From Molossus alvarezi (lineage: Eukaryota; Chordata; Mammalia; Chiroptera; Molossidae): a stretch of DNA of 64,000 nucleotides. The notes under the pieces are model-generated. The model made no database searches. It saw nothing but the letters and a program-made list of their open reading frames with translations, and had not been told where the DNA came from. The position numbers and the translations under genes were made by a program. Shown one piece after another: positions 1-10,368 of this stretch. Location: NCBI GenBank assembly GCA_037176705.1, contig CM073886.1, forward strand, positions 9,632,501-9,696,500. The letters are read 5' to 3'. Position 1 is the first letter of the stretch; each line of letters begins with the position of its first letter.

Positions 1-66
1 GGGAATTGAACTGGCAACCTCCTGGTGCATAAGTCAATGCTCAACCATTTAGCCACACCAGCTGAG
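1..66 (-). mobile_element. Ves SINE (type II), tRNA-related head only, cut by window edge
   Basis: Minus orientation, ending in the head sequence ...TTTAGCCACACCAGCTG. It abuts the first copy of a TGGGCTTACTTT target duplication. Confidence 0.75.
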
Positions 67-79
67 CTGGGCTTACTTT

Positions 80-320
80 TTTTTTTAATCCTCACCCAAG
101 GGTATTTTTCCATTTATCTTCAGACAGAGTGGGAGGGAGAGGTAGAGAGAGAGAGCAAAACATCGATGTGAGAGAGACACATTGACTGGTTTCCTTTTGC
201 ACGACCCAACCAGGGCTGGGGACAAACTGCAACCAAGGCACGTGCCCTTGGCTGGAATCAAACCTGCGACTGTTTGGTCCATGGGCCAACACTCTAACCA
301 CTGAGCAAAACCAGCCAGGG
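80..320 (-). mobile_element. Ves SINE type I
   Basis: T run, then ATCCTCACCC body end, GA-rich core and reversed tRNA-like head with B box ending CCAGCCAGGG. Flanked by CTGGGCTTACTTT at 67-79 and 321-333. Confidence 0.88.
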
Positions 321-333
321 CTGGGCTTACTTT

Positions 334-562
334 TTTTTTTTTTTTTTCTCTTTTTTTTTCCTTTATTGATTTTAGAGAGCTAGGAAGTGAGAGGGAGAGA
401 GAGATAGAAACATAGATGTGAGAGAATATCGACCGGCCGCCTCCTGCATGCCCCCCACTGGGGATCAGGCCCACAACCTGGGCATGTGTCCTGACCGGGA
501 ATCGAACCAGTGACCTCTTGGTGCATGGGTTGACACTCAACCACTGAGCCACACCAGCTGGA
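334..562 (-). mobile_element. Ves SINE type II
   Basis: T run, TTTATTGATTTTAGAGAG body, then CCCCCCACTGGGGATC and a head ending CCACACCAGCTGG. Flanked by CTGGGCTTACTTT at 321-333 and 563-575. Confidence 0.88.
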
Positions 563-575
563 CTGGGCTTACTTT

Positions 576-1122
576 GGATATCTTTTTTCTTTTTGGGCAA
601 TTCCTCTGTAGTCGTGCCATTGTGGTCTTAGGATGCATGTGAAATTCACATTTACTAGGCACTGACTCGATGTTAGGATATATGGGGCCCCCTCCCCGTC
701 CCAGATGTTATTTTAGTTCCCATTAGCAGCTACCATTAGTTGCCAAGAAACAGCAAGATCAAGAGGGATCACTTTACCTGAGGGTAAATATTTCTGAACA
801 GGGAGCAAAGGCTCAGACCTCACAACAGCTCATTTTGGTATACCAACTGTCATGGTGATAGGAAAGGAGAACTGAATAGAGAGCTTCTGTAATACGGAGA
901 GCTTTTATTAGTCAGCTTTGATCAAGTTATGCTGCAGTAACTACAACCCCAAAATCTCAGTGGCTCACAATAACATGTGTTTTTCTCAATCATAATCTAT
1001 GTCATTCATGGGACAGCTCTGGCTCTGTGCCACATCATCTTCATTCCAGAATCCAGTCTAAAGGAACTGCCTGAATCTGGAACATTTGATTTCAAGACAT
1101 AGAAGAGAGGAAAGTTGGCAGA
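576..1122. other. Non-coding; old interspersed repeat in its right half
   Basis: About 905-1110 resembles 8530-8890 and 22890-23240 (TGCTGCAGTAACTAC... TCAGTGGCTCA), so the three are copies of one old mammalian repeat family that I cannot name with confidence. The rest shows no recognisable feature. Confidence 0.4.
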
Positions 1123-1134
1123 CCCCACAATGCC

Positions 1135-1210
1135 CCCCCCCTTTTTTTATCCTCACCCGAGGACATTTTTCCATTTTTTGTTCAGATAGAGTGGGAGGAA
1201 AAAGAGAGGA

Positions 1211-1263
<53 letters not shown>

Positions 1264-1420
1264 TCGACGTGAAAGGGACACATCGAGTGGCTGCCACCCA
1301 CACAACCAACCAGGGCCGGGGACAAACTGCAACTGAGGTACATGCCCTTAGCAGGAACCGAACCTGGGTCTCTCTGGACCACAGGCTGATGCTCTAACCG
1401 CTGAGCCAAACAGGCCAGGG
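1135..1420 (-). mobile_element. Ves SINE type I with expanded GA tract
   Basis: Flanked by CCCCACAATGCC (1123-1134) and CCCCACGATGCC (1421-1432). The internal GA stretch has grown into a microsatellite at about 1216-1258. Confidence 0.9.
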
Positions 1421-1449
1421 CCCCACGATGCCTCTTAAAACTTCTTGTG

Positions 1450-1695
1450 CCCTGGCCAGTTTTGCTCAGTGGTTAGAGCGTCGGCCTGCGGTTCTGAGAG
1501 ACCCAGGTTCAGTTCCCACTAAGGGGATGTACCTCAGTTGCAGTTTGTCCCCGGCCCTGGTTGGGTCATGCAGGTGGCAGCCACTCAATGTGCCCTTTTC
1601 ACGTCGATGTTTCTCTCTCTCTTTTTCTCTTTCCCTCCCACTCTATCTGAATAAAAAAATGGAAAAATGTCCTCAGGTGAGGGTTAAAAAAAAAC
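1450..1695 (+). mobile_element. Ves SINE type I
   Basis: Starts CCCTGGCCAGTTTTGCTCAG (tRNA-like A box), B-box-like GGTTCAGTTCC, and ends CCTCAGGTGAGGGTT plus A tail. Confidence 0.9.
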
Positions 1696-1793
1696 AAAAC
1701 AACTTTTTGTCAGTGTTACATGTTATTCCTACTCAAGTTCCATTGCTTAAAGCAAGCTACATGCCCAAAGCTGATGTCAGTGAAGTGGGAGAT

Positions 1794-1864
1794 ATATTAT
1801 ATATATATATACACACACATATATATACACACACACACACATACATACATACATACACATACAC
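1794..1864. repeat. Mixed TA/CA/CATA microsatellite
   Basis: Alternating TATA, CACA and ATACATAC blocks. Confidence 0.95.
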
Positions 1865-1890
1865 CAGTTCATATTTTGCGTGGGGGAAGC

Positions 1891-2006
1891 AGATATAGAT
1901 ATAGATATAGATATAGATATAGATATAGATATAGATAGAGATAGAGATAGAGATAGAGATAGAGATAGAGATAGATATAGATATAGATATAGATATAGAT
2001 ATAGAT
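1891..2006. repeat. Hexanucleotide microsatellite (AGATAT)n with an (AGAGAT)n core
   Basis: Period-6 array of about 116 bases: AGATAT units on both flanks and an AGAGAT-type block in the middle (about 1934-1971). Confidence 0.95.
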
Positions 2007-2896
2007 ATTTTGTATGGTGGGACCCCATAGGGAGGGCCAATGAATGTTTTTGAAGAATTGTAAAATCTTCCCCAGTCTGTCCTCTTTGTCACAAATACTG
2101 CCTTTGTGTTTTCTCTACATGCAAAATAAAGGCATCTCCTTCCCAAGAGATACCACCCAAATGACCCATCAGATCATGGCGTCAAACTCAAGTCCAGGAC
2201 CTCTAACAGTCTCTATGTCAAGTCCAGATGTAGCTCCTCTTGACCCAGATACCTGTGAACACCCCCCCTTCGAATAAATAAATACGCTCTCTGCTTCCCC
2301 CATGCAAACTATGAACTGGAACAGGGACAGAATAAAAGCAGTAAACATTCCCATTCAGAAGGAAAAATGGGAGACCCACACAATCACCGGTCCATAATAA
2401 TTCTAAAATCTTTCCAGGCAGATGCGGAGAAGCCTCCCCGCCGCCTCTACCTTTCCGTGGGAGTGAGACTGTTTCCTGCAACTAGTTCTCTAGTTCATTC
2501 TTCTCCATGTCATTAGTTCTTCTCTTAGAGTGGCTCATCCTTTTCCAATTATTCTCCTTGGCCATATTTGAGAAGATATTGGAGGTTATGCCTTTCTGAG
2601 GTAGAGCAGATTTCTCAGTCTCCTTGCTTCTAGAAATTAGGGAGCCCTCAAGGTCATTTTAAGTCTTGAACACTCATGGCCTTTTATTCTCCCCATTGAG
2701 GCATTTTACTTGAATGTATGTATTACATCCCTAGAAAAAGAATCCTAGGATTTTCTCTCCTGTGTGTTTTCTTTTGTTTCTTCATGGTCCGTGATGCCTG
2801 CTGAGGTTGTCAGTGCAATGAAACCAAACTGATGGGATGCAAACAGGTTGTTCTGCATTTTTCTAGATCTTTGAGTTACACATCAAATCTGGGGTT
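2007..2896. other. Non-coding, no recognised feature
   Basis: Unique-looking AT-rich sequence without splice-linked coding potential or a repeat that I can name. Confidence 0.4.
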
Positions 2897-3119
2897 GCTC
2901 TGGCTGGTTCACTAAGTGGTTAGAGCGTCGGCCCATGGACAATAGAGTCATGGGTTTAATTCCGGTCAAGGGCACATACCTCAGCTGAGGTTTGTCCCTG
3001 GCCCTGGTCAGGATCGTGCAGGAAGCAACCAGTTGATGTGTGTGTGTGTGTGTCTCTCTCTCCCTCCCACTCTATCTGAAGATAAATAGAAAAATATCTT
3101 CAGGTGAGGTTTAAAAAAA
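2897..3119 (+). mobile_element. Ves SINE type I
   Basis: Flanked by AAATCTGGGGTTG (about 2885-2897) and AAATCCGGGGCTG (about 3121-3133); ends CTTCAGGTGAGG plus A tail. Confidence 0.88.
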
Positions 3120-3259
3120 AAAATCCGGGGCTGATTACTCCACACTTGTTTAACCTGCCTGTGAGATTCACAACAATTTGCCCACTCTATGGTCATCACT
3201 CATTTCAAATTCACCAATGTAACCATGCGTGATTATCACAGTTAGAAATTGGACGATGA

Positions 3260-3309
3260 GCCCTGGCCGGTTTGGTTCAGCAGTTAGAGAGTCGGCCTGC
3301 GGTCCTGAG
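3260..3309 (+). mobile_element. Ves SINE head fragment without body or tail
   Basis: Fifty bases of the SINE head (GCCCTGGCCGGTTTGGTTCAG onward) lie between AAATTGGACGATG (3246-3258) and AAACTGGACGATG (3310-3322). No A tail is present. Confidence 0.8.
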
Positions 3310-3382
3310 AAACTGGACGATGGCCTTAGAGCATGGCCTAATAAGAACCTTGGCATCTGCCTATTTTGGGCATTGTTGATAC

Positions 3383-3495
3383 TTTTTTTTTTTTTTTTAC
3401 CACTTCACAAATTTGCATGTCATCTTTGCACAGGGGCCATGCTAATCTTCTCTGTATTGTTCTAATTTTAGTATATGTACTGTGGAAGCGAGCAC
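3383..3495 (-). pseudogene. U6 snRNA retropseudogene
   Basis: Read on the minus strand, the segment starts GTGCTCGCTTC and matches U6 through the ATATACTAAAATT and ATACAGAGAAGATTAGCATGG regions to about GTGAAG. It then departs and ends in an A run (the T run at 3383-3398). Several substitutions, loss of the authentic 3' end and the A tail show a dead, LINE-copied pseudogene. U6-type promoter elements would not be carried with it. Confidence 0.93.
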
Positions 3496-3504
3496 AATAC
3501 TCTT

Positions 3505-3706
3505 CTTTTTTTTTAAACTTAAGAAACAGAATTTATTTTCTTACAGTTCTGGAGGCTAAAAGTACAAGATCAAGGTGCTGGAAGGGTTAGTTTCCTTGAG
3601 GTCTATTTCTTTGTTTTGCAGATAGTTCCCTCTGTTGGTGTGCTCCTCTGGTTTCTCTTGATGTGTCCAATTTTTCTCTTCTTAGAAGGACACCCGTCAT
3701 CGTGGA
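3505..3706. repeat. Old interspersed repeat fragment
   Basis: Contains TTACAGTTCTGGAGGCTAAAAGT, AGATCAAGGTGCTGG and AGGACACC blocks, shared with the element at 25.0-26.09 kb. An ancient mammalian repeat whose family name I cannot assign. Confidence 0.55.
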
Positions 3707-4030
3707 TTGGGCACGATACTCTTGAGAGCATCAGCCAGTACATTCATGTGCACCATTATAGTGGCATGGAAACATGGTAGAAAGAGCCACTCATGGTTTT
3801 TTTTTTTTAAAAAAAACTCATCTTTATTGTTGAATGTATTACAGATGTCTGCCCTTTTTTCCTCCATTGACCCCCTTCTTCCCAATCCCACCCCCCTCTT
3901 GCCTTCACCACACTATTGTCTTTGTCCATTGGTTATGCATATATGCATAAAAGTACTTTGGTTTATCTCTTCCCAACCTCCCTCCACTCTTCCCTTTGAG
4001 GTCTGTCAGTCTAACAACCAATTTGTTCTT

Positions 4031-4285
4031 CTTTTTTTTTTTTTATCCTCACCTGAGGACATTTTTCCATTTTTTGTTCAGGTAGAGTGGGAGGGAGAGA
4101 GAGGAACAGAGAGAGAGAGAGAGAAACATCGACGTGAAAGGAACACATCGAGTGGCTGCCACCCGCACGACCGACCAGGGCCGGGGATAAACCGCAACCG
4201 AGGTACGTGCCTTTAGCGGGAACCGAACCCGGGTCTCTCTGGACCGCAGGCCGACGCTCTAACCGCTGAGCCAAACCAGCCAGGG
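4031..4285 (-). mobile_element. Ves SINE type I nested in HAL1 3' UTR
   Basis: Flanked by perfect CCAATTTGTTCTT at 4018-4030 and 4286-4298. Confidence 0.92.
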
Positions 4286-4447
4286 CCAATTTGTTCTTAA
4301 TTCCTTCATCTTTTTCACCCATCCCACCAGTTCCCTCCCATCTGGCAACTAACAAAAAGTTATCTGTTATCTATGAATCTGTTTCTGTTTTGCTTGCTCA
4401 TTTTGTTTTTAGATTCAACTGTTGATAGACATGTATTTATTGCCATT

Positions 4448-5602
4448 TTATTGTTCATATGTTTGTTCATCTCCTTCGAGAAGACCCTTCAATATTTCAT
4501 ATAATACTGGTTTGGTGGTGATGAACTCCTTTAGCTTTTTCTTGTCTGGGAAACTCTTTATATGGCTATCAATTCTAAATGATAGCTTTGCAGGATAGAG
4601 TGATCTTGGTTGTAGGTCGTTGCTTTTCATCACCTTGAATAGCTCTTGCCACCCCTTTCTGGCCTGCAAAGTTTCTTTTGAGAAATCAGCTGACAGTCTT
4701 ATGGGAGCTCCTTTTTATGTAACAAACTGCTTTTCTCTTGCTGTTTTTAAGATTCTCTCTTAGTCTTTAACCTTTTGCATTTTGATGATGATGTGTCTTA
4801 GTGTGGACCTCTTGGGGTTCATCTTGTTTGGGACTCCCTGTACTTCCTAGACTTGTATGTCTGTTTCCTTCACCAAGTTAGGGAAGTTTTCTGTCATTAT
4901 GTTTTCAAATCGTTTTTCAATTTCTTGCTCTCTTTACTCCTTCTGTCACCCCCATGAAGTGAATGTTGAAACGCTTGAAGTTGTCCCAGAGGCTCCTTAC
5001 ACTGTCCTCATTTTTTGGATTCTTTTCTCTTGCTGTTTTTCTTTTTGATGATCTGATTGGGTGTTTTTTGCTTCCTTATATTCCAACCTATATTCAATAG
5101 TTTGCTTGTTGGCTTCACCTACTCTACTGTTGATTCCCTGTAAATTATTCTTAAAAATTTGTTTTTCCCTTATTGATTTTAGAGAGAGAGAGAGGAAGAG
5201 AGAGATGGATACATCAATTGGCTACCTCCTGCATGCCCCCCTACTGGGGATTTGGCCCACAACCTGGGCAAGTGCCCTGAGCAGGAATCAAACCAGCGAC
5301 CTCTTGGTTCCTGGGTGGACACTCAACCACTGAGCTGCACTGGCCGGGCATAAATTATTCTTTATTTTAGTTACTACATCCTTCATTTCTGACTGGTGCT
5401 TTTTCATGTTGTTGATGTTCTCACTAAGTTTCTTGGAGGTCTCCTTAGGTTTCTTAAAGTTCTCACTAAACTCCTTGAGCATCCTTATAACCAGTGTTTT
5501 GAACTCTGCATCTGATTGATTGCTTATCTTCATTTTGTTTAGTTCTTTTCCTAGAGTTTTGTTCTGTCTGTTTATTTGGGACATGTTTCTTTGTCTCCTC
5601 AT
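4448..5602 (-). pseudogene. Decayed HAL1/L1 ORF1 (RNA-binding chaperone) remnant
   Basis: The N-terminal half (5602-5351) encodes a lysine/glutamate-rich coiled coil typical of L1 ORF1p. The C-terminal part (4669-4448) encodes the conserved region with QPRSLYPAKLSF and the FITTKPVL segment. Between them, after a SINE at 5153-5350, fragments such as WDNFKRFNIHFMGV of the RRM are still readable but contain stops and frameshifts. The gene is non-functional. Confidence 0.85.
5153..5350 (-). mobile_element. Ves SINE type II nested in HAL1 ORF1
   Basis: Flanked by TAAATTATTCTT at 5141-5152 and 5351-5362; interrupts the ORF1 remnant. Confidence 0.92.
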
Positions 5603-5792
5603 TTTGGCCTTTTCCCTGTGTTTGTTTCTATGTATTAGGTAGAGTTGCTATGTCTCCTAGGCTTCATAGGGTAGCATATTATTGTAGGTATCCTGTAGGA
5701 TCCAGTGGCACAGCCTCCTTGATCAGCCCAGCTGGGCCCTCGAGTGCACCTCTACTGTGGACTGTACACCCTTCTGTTGTAATTGAGTCTTT

Positions 5793-6044
5793 TTTTTTTT
5801 TTTTTATCCTCACCCGAGGATATTTTTCCATTTTTTGTACAGATAGCGTGGGAGGGAGAGAGAGGAAGGGAGAGAGAGAGAGAAACATCGACGTGAAGGG
5901 ACACATCGAGTGGCTGCCACCCGCACGACCAACCAGGGCCGGGGACAAACTGCAACCGAAGTACGTGCCCTTAGCGGGAACCGAACCCGGGTCTCTCCGG
6001 ACCACAGGCCGACGCTCTAACCGCTGAGCCAAACTGGCCAGGGC
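5793..6044 (-). mobile_element. Ves SINE type I nested in HAL1 5' UTR
   Basis: Flanked by perfect TGTAATTGAGTCTT (about 5779-5792 and 6045-6058). Confidence 0.93.
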
Positions 6045-7292
6045 TGTAATTGAGTCTTGATTGTAGTTGGCATGTCAATGGGAGGGATTTAATCAGGCTG
6101 ATCAGCTGCAAGGACTGGCTGTGCCCACTGCCCACTGGCCTCTGACTACCTTGGAGGATCAGCGGTGTAGGGGCCCAACACAGACTGACTGACTTCAGCA
6201 GGGCTCTGCTACCCACTGAGTCCACTCACTGAGTGTGTCACTTGTGGAGGTGGTTGGGTGATGGTGCTTTGATGTGGTCTGAACCTGTCTACTGGGTGTG
6301 CTGGCTCTGGGGCAAGGTCGGCCACTGCCTGTGTGTTCTACCTGGGGCCACCAGGCATAAGTTACAAAATGATCTGAAGATGACTGCTTCTTGTGCTGGG
6401 CTTGGAGGTGCCCAGGCAAAGCCAAGTTGTGAACCAAGGCTGGCTGCTCCTAATGCCAGGCCTGGGGCTACTTAATGAGAGGTATGGGGCTCCCTGAGAC
6501 CAGATGCTGCTTGTTTGAGAGAATTTAGGAAAATATTAAGGAGGATCCAAGACAGGCCAATCCTATGGTAAAGCCATTAGAAACAGCTTGGGTGGGCCCG
6601 AAGGTTGGGTGGGGCAGGGACTCAGGGAATCACCAGGGCTGGGCAAACAGTGTGAGCCAGGTTTCTGGAGTCCCAGATGTGGCAGCCATCTGCTGCCCCG
6701 GGGAAGGGCTCACCAAAGGAACAACGTCCTCCCACAGCATTCTGTCCAAGAGAAAGCTGCTTATCCAGCTCTTGGCCCATGCCAAAGAACTCAGTTCTTT
6801 TCCATATGTGTCTGGTGCCTTTCATGCTGCCTCCCCAATGCTGGAGCCCAAAAGGAGTGAGTTTGAGTAAGTCCGTGCACGGGTCCTTTAAGGAGCTGCT
6901 TGGGGCTCCCTCAGCCTCAGCCTCCCTCAGCCTCAGTTCCTACTGGTTTTTACAGCCAGAAGTTATGAGGATTCTCTTCCTGGCCCTGGAACCCTGAGCT
7001 GGGGGCCTGGTGTGGAACGGGGACCCCTCAGACCTCAGGGAGGACCTTCCTCCTGATTTTTACCTGCCAAATGTGGGTGTGGGACTAGCCTGTCTGCGCC
7101 TCTGCCCCTCCTATCAGTCTCCATGTGGCTTCTTCTTTAATTTTGTAGTTGTAGGACTTCCATTCAGCTTGATGTCAGGCAGTTCTAAGTGATGGTTTTT
7201 CTGTAGTTTATTTGTAGTTTGATTTGTTTGTGAGAGGAGGCGATACCACGTTTACCTATGCCACCATCTTGACCAGAAGTCACACTCATGGT

Positions 7293-7517
7293 CCTTTTTT
7301 CCCCCCTTTATTGATTTATTGATTTTAGAGAGAGAGGAAGAGAGAGGGAAAGAGAGATAGAAACATCAATGAGAGAGAACATCGACTGGCCACCTTCTGC
7401 ATGCCCTTCACTGGGGATCGGGCCCACAACCTGGGCATGTGCCCTGACCAGGAATTGAACCGGCGACCTCTTGGTGCATGGGTCGATGCTCAACCACTGA
7501 GCCACACCGGCTGGACC
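7293..7517 (-). mobile_element. Ves SINE type II
   Basis: Flanked by CACTCATGGT at 7283-7292 and 7518-7527, the same target as the HAL1 to its left. Confidence 0.92.
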
Positions 7518-7528
7518 CACTCATGGTC

Positions 7529-7783
7529 TTTTTTTAAATCCACACCGGAGGACATTTTTTTGTTGTTGATATTTTGTTCAGATAGAGTGAGAGGGAGAGA
7601 GAGGAAGAGAGAGAGAGAGAAACATCCATGTGAAAGGGACACATCGAGTGGCTGCCACCCGCACAACCAACCAGGGCCAGGGACAAACTGCAACCGAGGT
7701 ACATGCCCTTAGCAGGAACCGAACCCGGGTCTCTCTGGACCGCAGGTCGATGCTCTAACTGCTGAGCCAAACAGGCCAGGGTG
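7529..7783 (-). mobile_element. Ves SINE type I
   Basis: Flanked by CACTCATGGTC at 7518-7528 and 7784-7794, again the same target sequence. Confidence 0.92.
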
Positions 7784-7814
7784 CACTCATGGTCTTTTAA
7801 AAATCCAAACTAAT

Positions 7815-8056
7815 GGCCCTGGCCAGCTTGGCTCAGCGGTTAGAGCATTGGTGCTCGGACCAAAGAGTCATTGGTTCGATTCCAGTCAAGGGCACGTATC
7901 TCAGTTGCAGTTCATCCCTGGCCCTTGTCTGGATCGTGCAGGAGGCAACCAGTCAATGTCTCACATCGATGTTTCTCTCTGTCTCTCTCTTCCCTCCTCC
8001 CACTCAATTGAAGATAAATGGAAAAATATCCTCGGGTGAGGATTAAAAATTTTTTT
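7815..8056 (+). mobile_element. Ves SINE type I
   Basis: Head GCCCTGGCCAGCTTGGCTCAG, tail TCCTCGGGTGAGGATT plus A run. The flanks AAAATCCAAACTAAT and AAAATCAAGCTAAAT look like a diverged duplication. Confidence 0.88.
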
Positions 8057-8224
8057 AAAAAATCAAGCTAAATGCTTTTGTTGAGGGGAAGAGGCTTCTT
8101 ACCTATTTGATTCCTATCATCCCCCTGGGCCAGCAGCTAAACCCACATTTCTTTTCAGACATGCCTCCTTTTAGACTTAAATGTGGGCAGAGAGAGCCTA
8201 CAAACTCCTTTGGGAGAGTTAAAC

Positions 8225-8463
8225 TCTTTTTTTTATTCTCACCCGAGGACATTTTTTTCCATTTTTTGTTCAGATAGAGTGAGAGGGAGAGAGAGGAAGA
8301 GAGAGAGAGAGAAACATCCATGTGAAAGGGACACATCGAGTGGCTGCCACCCGCACAACCAACCAGGGCCGGGGACAAACTGCAACCGAGGTACGTGCCC
8401 TTAGCAGGAACCGAACCCAGGTCTCTCTGCACCACAGGTGGATGCTCTAACCTCTGAGCCAAT
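8225..8463 (-). mobile_element. Ves SINE type I, head slightly truncated
   Basis: Minus orientation; the last bases of the head (CAGGCCAGGG) are missing after CTCTGAGCCAA. Confidence 0.85.
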
Positions 8464-8494
8464 TGTAGTGGCACCTTACTTCTGGCTACTAGTT

Positions 8495-8528
8495 CTACTA
8501 GTAACAGTTACTGCTACTAGTAACAGTT
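8495..8528. repeat. Short direct repeat
   Basis: CTACTAGTAACAGTT occurs at 8495-8509 and again at 8514-8528. Confidence 0.9.
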
Positions 8529-10141
8529 GGTTTAGACTTGTTATGATGTGGTAACAACCACCCTCCAAGTATCAGTGGCTCAAAGCAAAAGAAGTTTATT
8601 TCTCATTTACATTATACATCATTTTACAGGTGGGCTACAGCTCATCTTAATTCTGGGTCGCAGGCTGAAGAAGTCTTCATCTGACAATGGCCAGGCTCAT
8701 GGCAGAGGGAAAAAGAAGGGAAGCTGCCAGACTACTCATTGGTGCTTATAGCTTCTATTTACGTTGCTACTCACATTCCATTGACCAAATTATACAGCCA
8801 AGGCTGTTGCAAGGGCATGAATGCATAGTCCTCCTGTAGTGAGGGGCCCAGCAGGAATGACAGTATATATTTGGAACAATCCACCCTACCACAGGGCTGT
8901 ACCAGAAATGTCAATCACTGAGCTCATCTACTCCTTCATATACACTCTGTTACAGCATTTTGTATCATATAACCTCATATATAACTTAGTCAAGGATAAA
9001 GTCTTGACTCAAGATAGATAAATTATAGGCAGGTCAGTGTAGCCTGACCTAGACCAATCAGGTTCGTTTGCTTAGGCATTTGAACCATGAAACATTGAGT
9101 TACTGAGGCAGTAAGTAGAGAGAGGTGCAGCTGAAAGCTTGGGATGCTGGATGGATTCGGAGAAGCCACAACTAACCAACACCCTAATTTCTGAAAGTTG
9201 AGCCAACAGCAGCCAAGCCGGAATTTCAGTGCAAAACCTGCCCTTAGCTCCTCACTCAGGTCAGTTTCCCACAGGGAAGGAATACGCACAAGGGAGCCTG
9301 TGAAATCTCCAGTGCATGTGTCTGCTTGTCTGCTAGTATGCTCCAGACTTGCCACTCAACCGTTCAAAAACCCTCCATGGGCCCCCCAGCCCACAGAAAA
9401 AGTTCAAACTGCTGAGCCTGGCATCCAAGGCCTCAACTTGGCCATCTAGCCATGTCTTCTAGGAGGTTCTAGACAGTTTCCTGAGTGAAACAGGTAAGCA
9501 GCCTTTCCAGAGTGGCACTTTCCAGCATGGCCACACAGAAGTCACATACCACACATGGCCACTGCTGCACAGATGTGGCACAGTCTCTGCATAGGTCTGG
9601 CAGTCTCTATTGGATCCCAGTAGGTGTCACAGGTGGTGCAGTTTTATTCTGAATGCAGAAAGGTGAGTGAGTCGAAGAAGGAGACCAATAGGACAGGACT
9701 CCACTAAAAATGCAGGCCGCAAGGGAAGAGATGGAGAATGAGGGGCGCCCAGAGGCCCTGTGTCCATATCAGTCTTCTACTGGGGTAGAATCTGGCGGCC
9801 CCGCAGTTTCTCCATCGGGTGAACATCAGATGGTTTGCACACTGTTGAGAATGAGCTCTTTCCTGTAGGTGTCTAGAATTCCATCTGTACACAGGGCACA
9901 TGACCTCAAGCAAGACAAAGGCATCCTCCCAGACTTTCACAGGTCAAAGTTCTTGGCTAGGGAGCAGAACCCAGCCATTCCTTGGCAAGGCCCTGAATCC
10001 CCAACCCTGCCAGTCTCTCACAAGCCCATTACCTTGCGCCTCTTTTGCAGGTTTGATCAGGCCGCTAGCTCTGTGAACCAATCACTTTGGGGCACGACTT
10101 CGGACTCGCTCTAAGGCCCCGCCCACATTAGTGTCCCACGT
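8529..10141. other. Non-coding intergenic DNA with old repeat at its left
   Basis: About 8530-8890 is a copy of the same unnamed old repeat as 905-1110. The remainder (9.0-10.14 kb) has no recognised gene or repeat. Confidence 0.4.
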
Positions 10142-10154
10142 CTAAATGCTGTTT

Positions 10155-10354
10155 TATTTTATTTTGGGGGTGGGAGAGGGAGGAAGAGAGAGAGACAGAG
10201 AAACATTGATGTGAGAGAGACACATCGAGTGGTTGCCACCCACACGACCCCAGGCGGGGACAAACTGCAACTGAGGTACAAGCCCTTAGCGGGAACCGAA
10301 CCGGGACTGGTCCGCTGTCCGTCGCCCTAACCACTGAGCCAAACCAGCCAGGGC
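10155..10354 (-). mobile_element. Ves SINE type I, 3' body shortened
   Basis: Flanked by CTAAATGCTGTTT at 10142-10154 and 10356-10368. The usual CCTCACCCGAGGAC end is absent; the tail runs directly into the GA-rich core. Confidence 0.85.
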
Positions 10355-10368
10355 ACTAAATGCTGTTT

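Larger units (their letters stand above)
3798..7282 (-). mobile_element. HAL1-type (half-L1) retrotransposon, nearly complete, interrupted by three SINEs
   Basis: Minus-strand element. Its 5' end (7280 downwards) opens with GACTTCTGGTCAAGATGG, the typical L1-like 5' start, followed by a GC-rich 5' UTR, one ORF1 remnant (about 5602-4448) and a 3' UTR ending in an A tail (T run at 3798-3812). No reverse-transcriptase ORF2 lies between ORF1 and the tail, so it is HAL1-like rather than a full L1. It is bracketed by CACTCATGGT at 3788-3797 and 7283-7292. SINEs at 4031-4285, 5153-5350 and 5793-6044 were inserted later; without them the element is about 2.8 kb. Confidence 0.85.

Noticed and set aside
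80..1898. Many ORFs encoding [30 protein letters not shown] peptides
   Set aside because: These recur wherever a Ves SINE occurs and are translations of the SINE head and body, not a gene family.
1757..2146. ORFs made of YRYRYR or SISISI repeats
   Set aside because: Direct translation of the hexanucleotide microsatellite.
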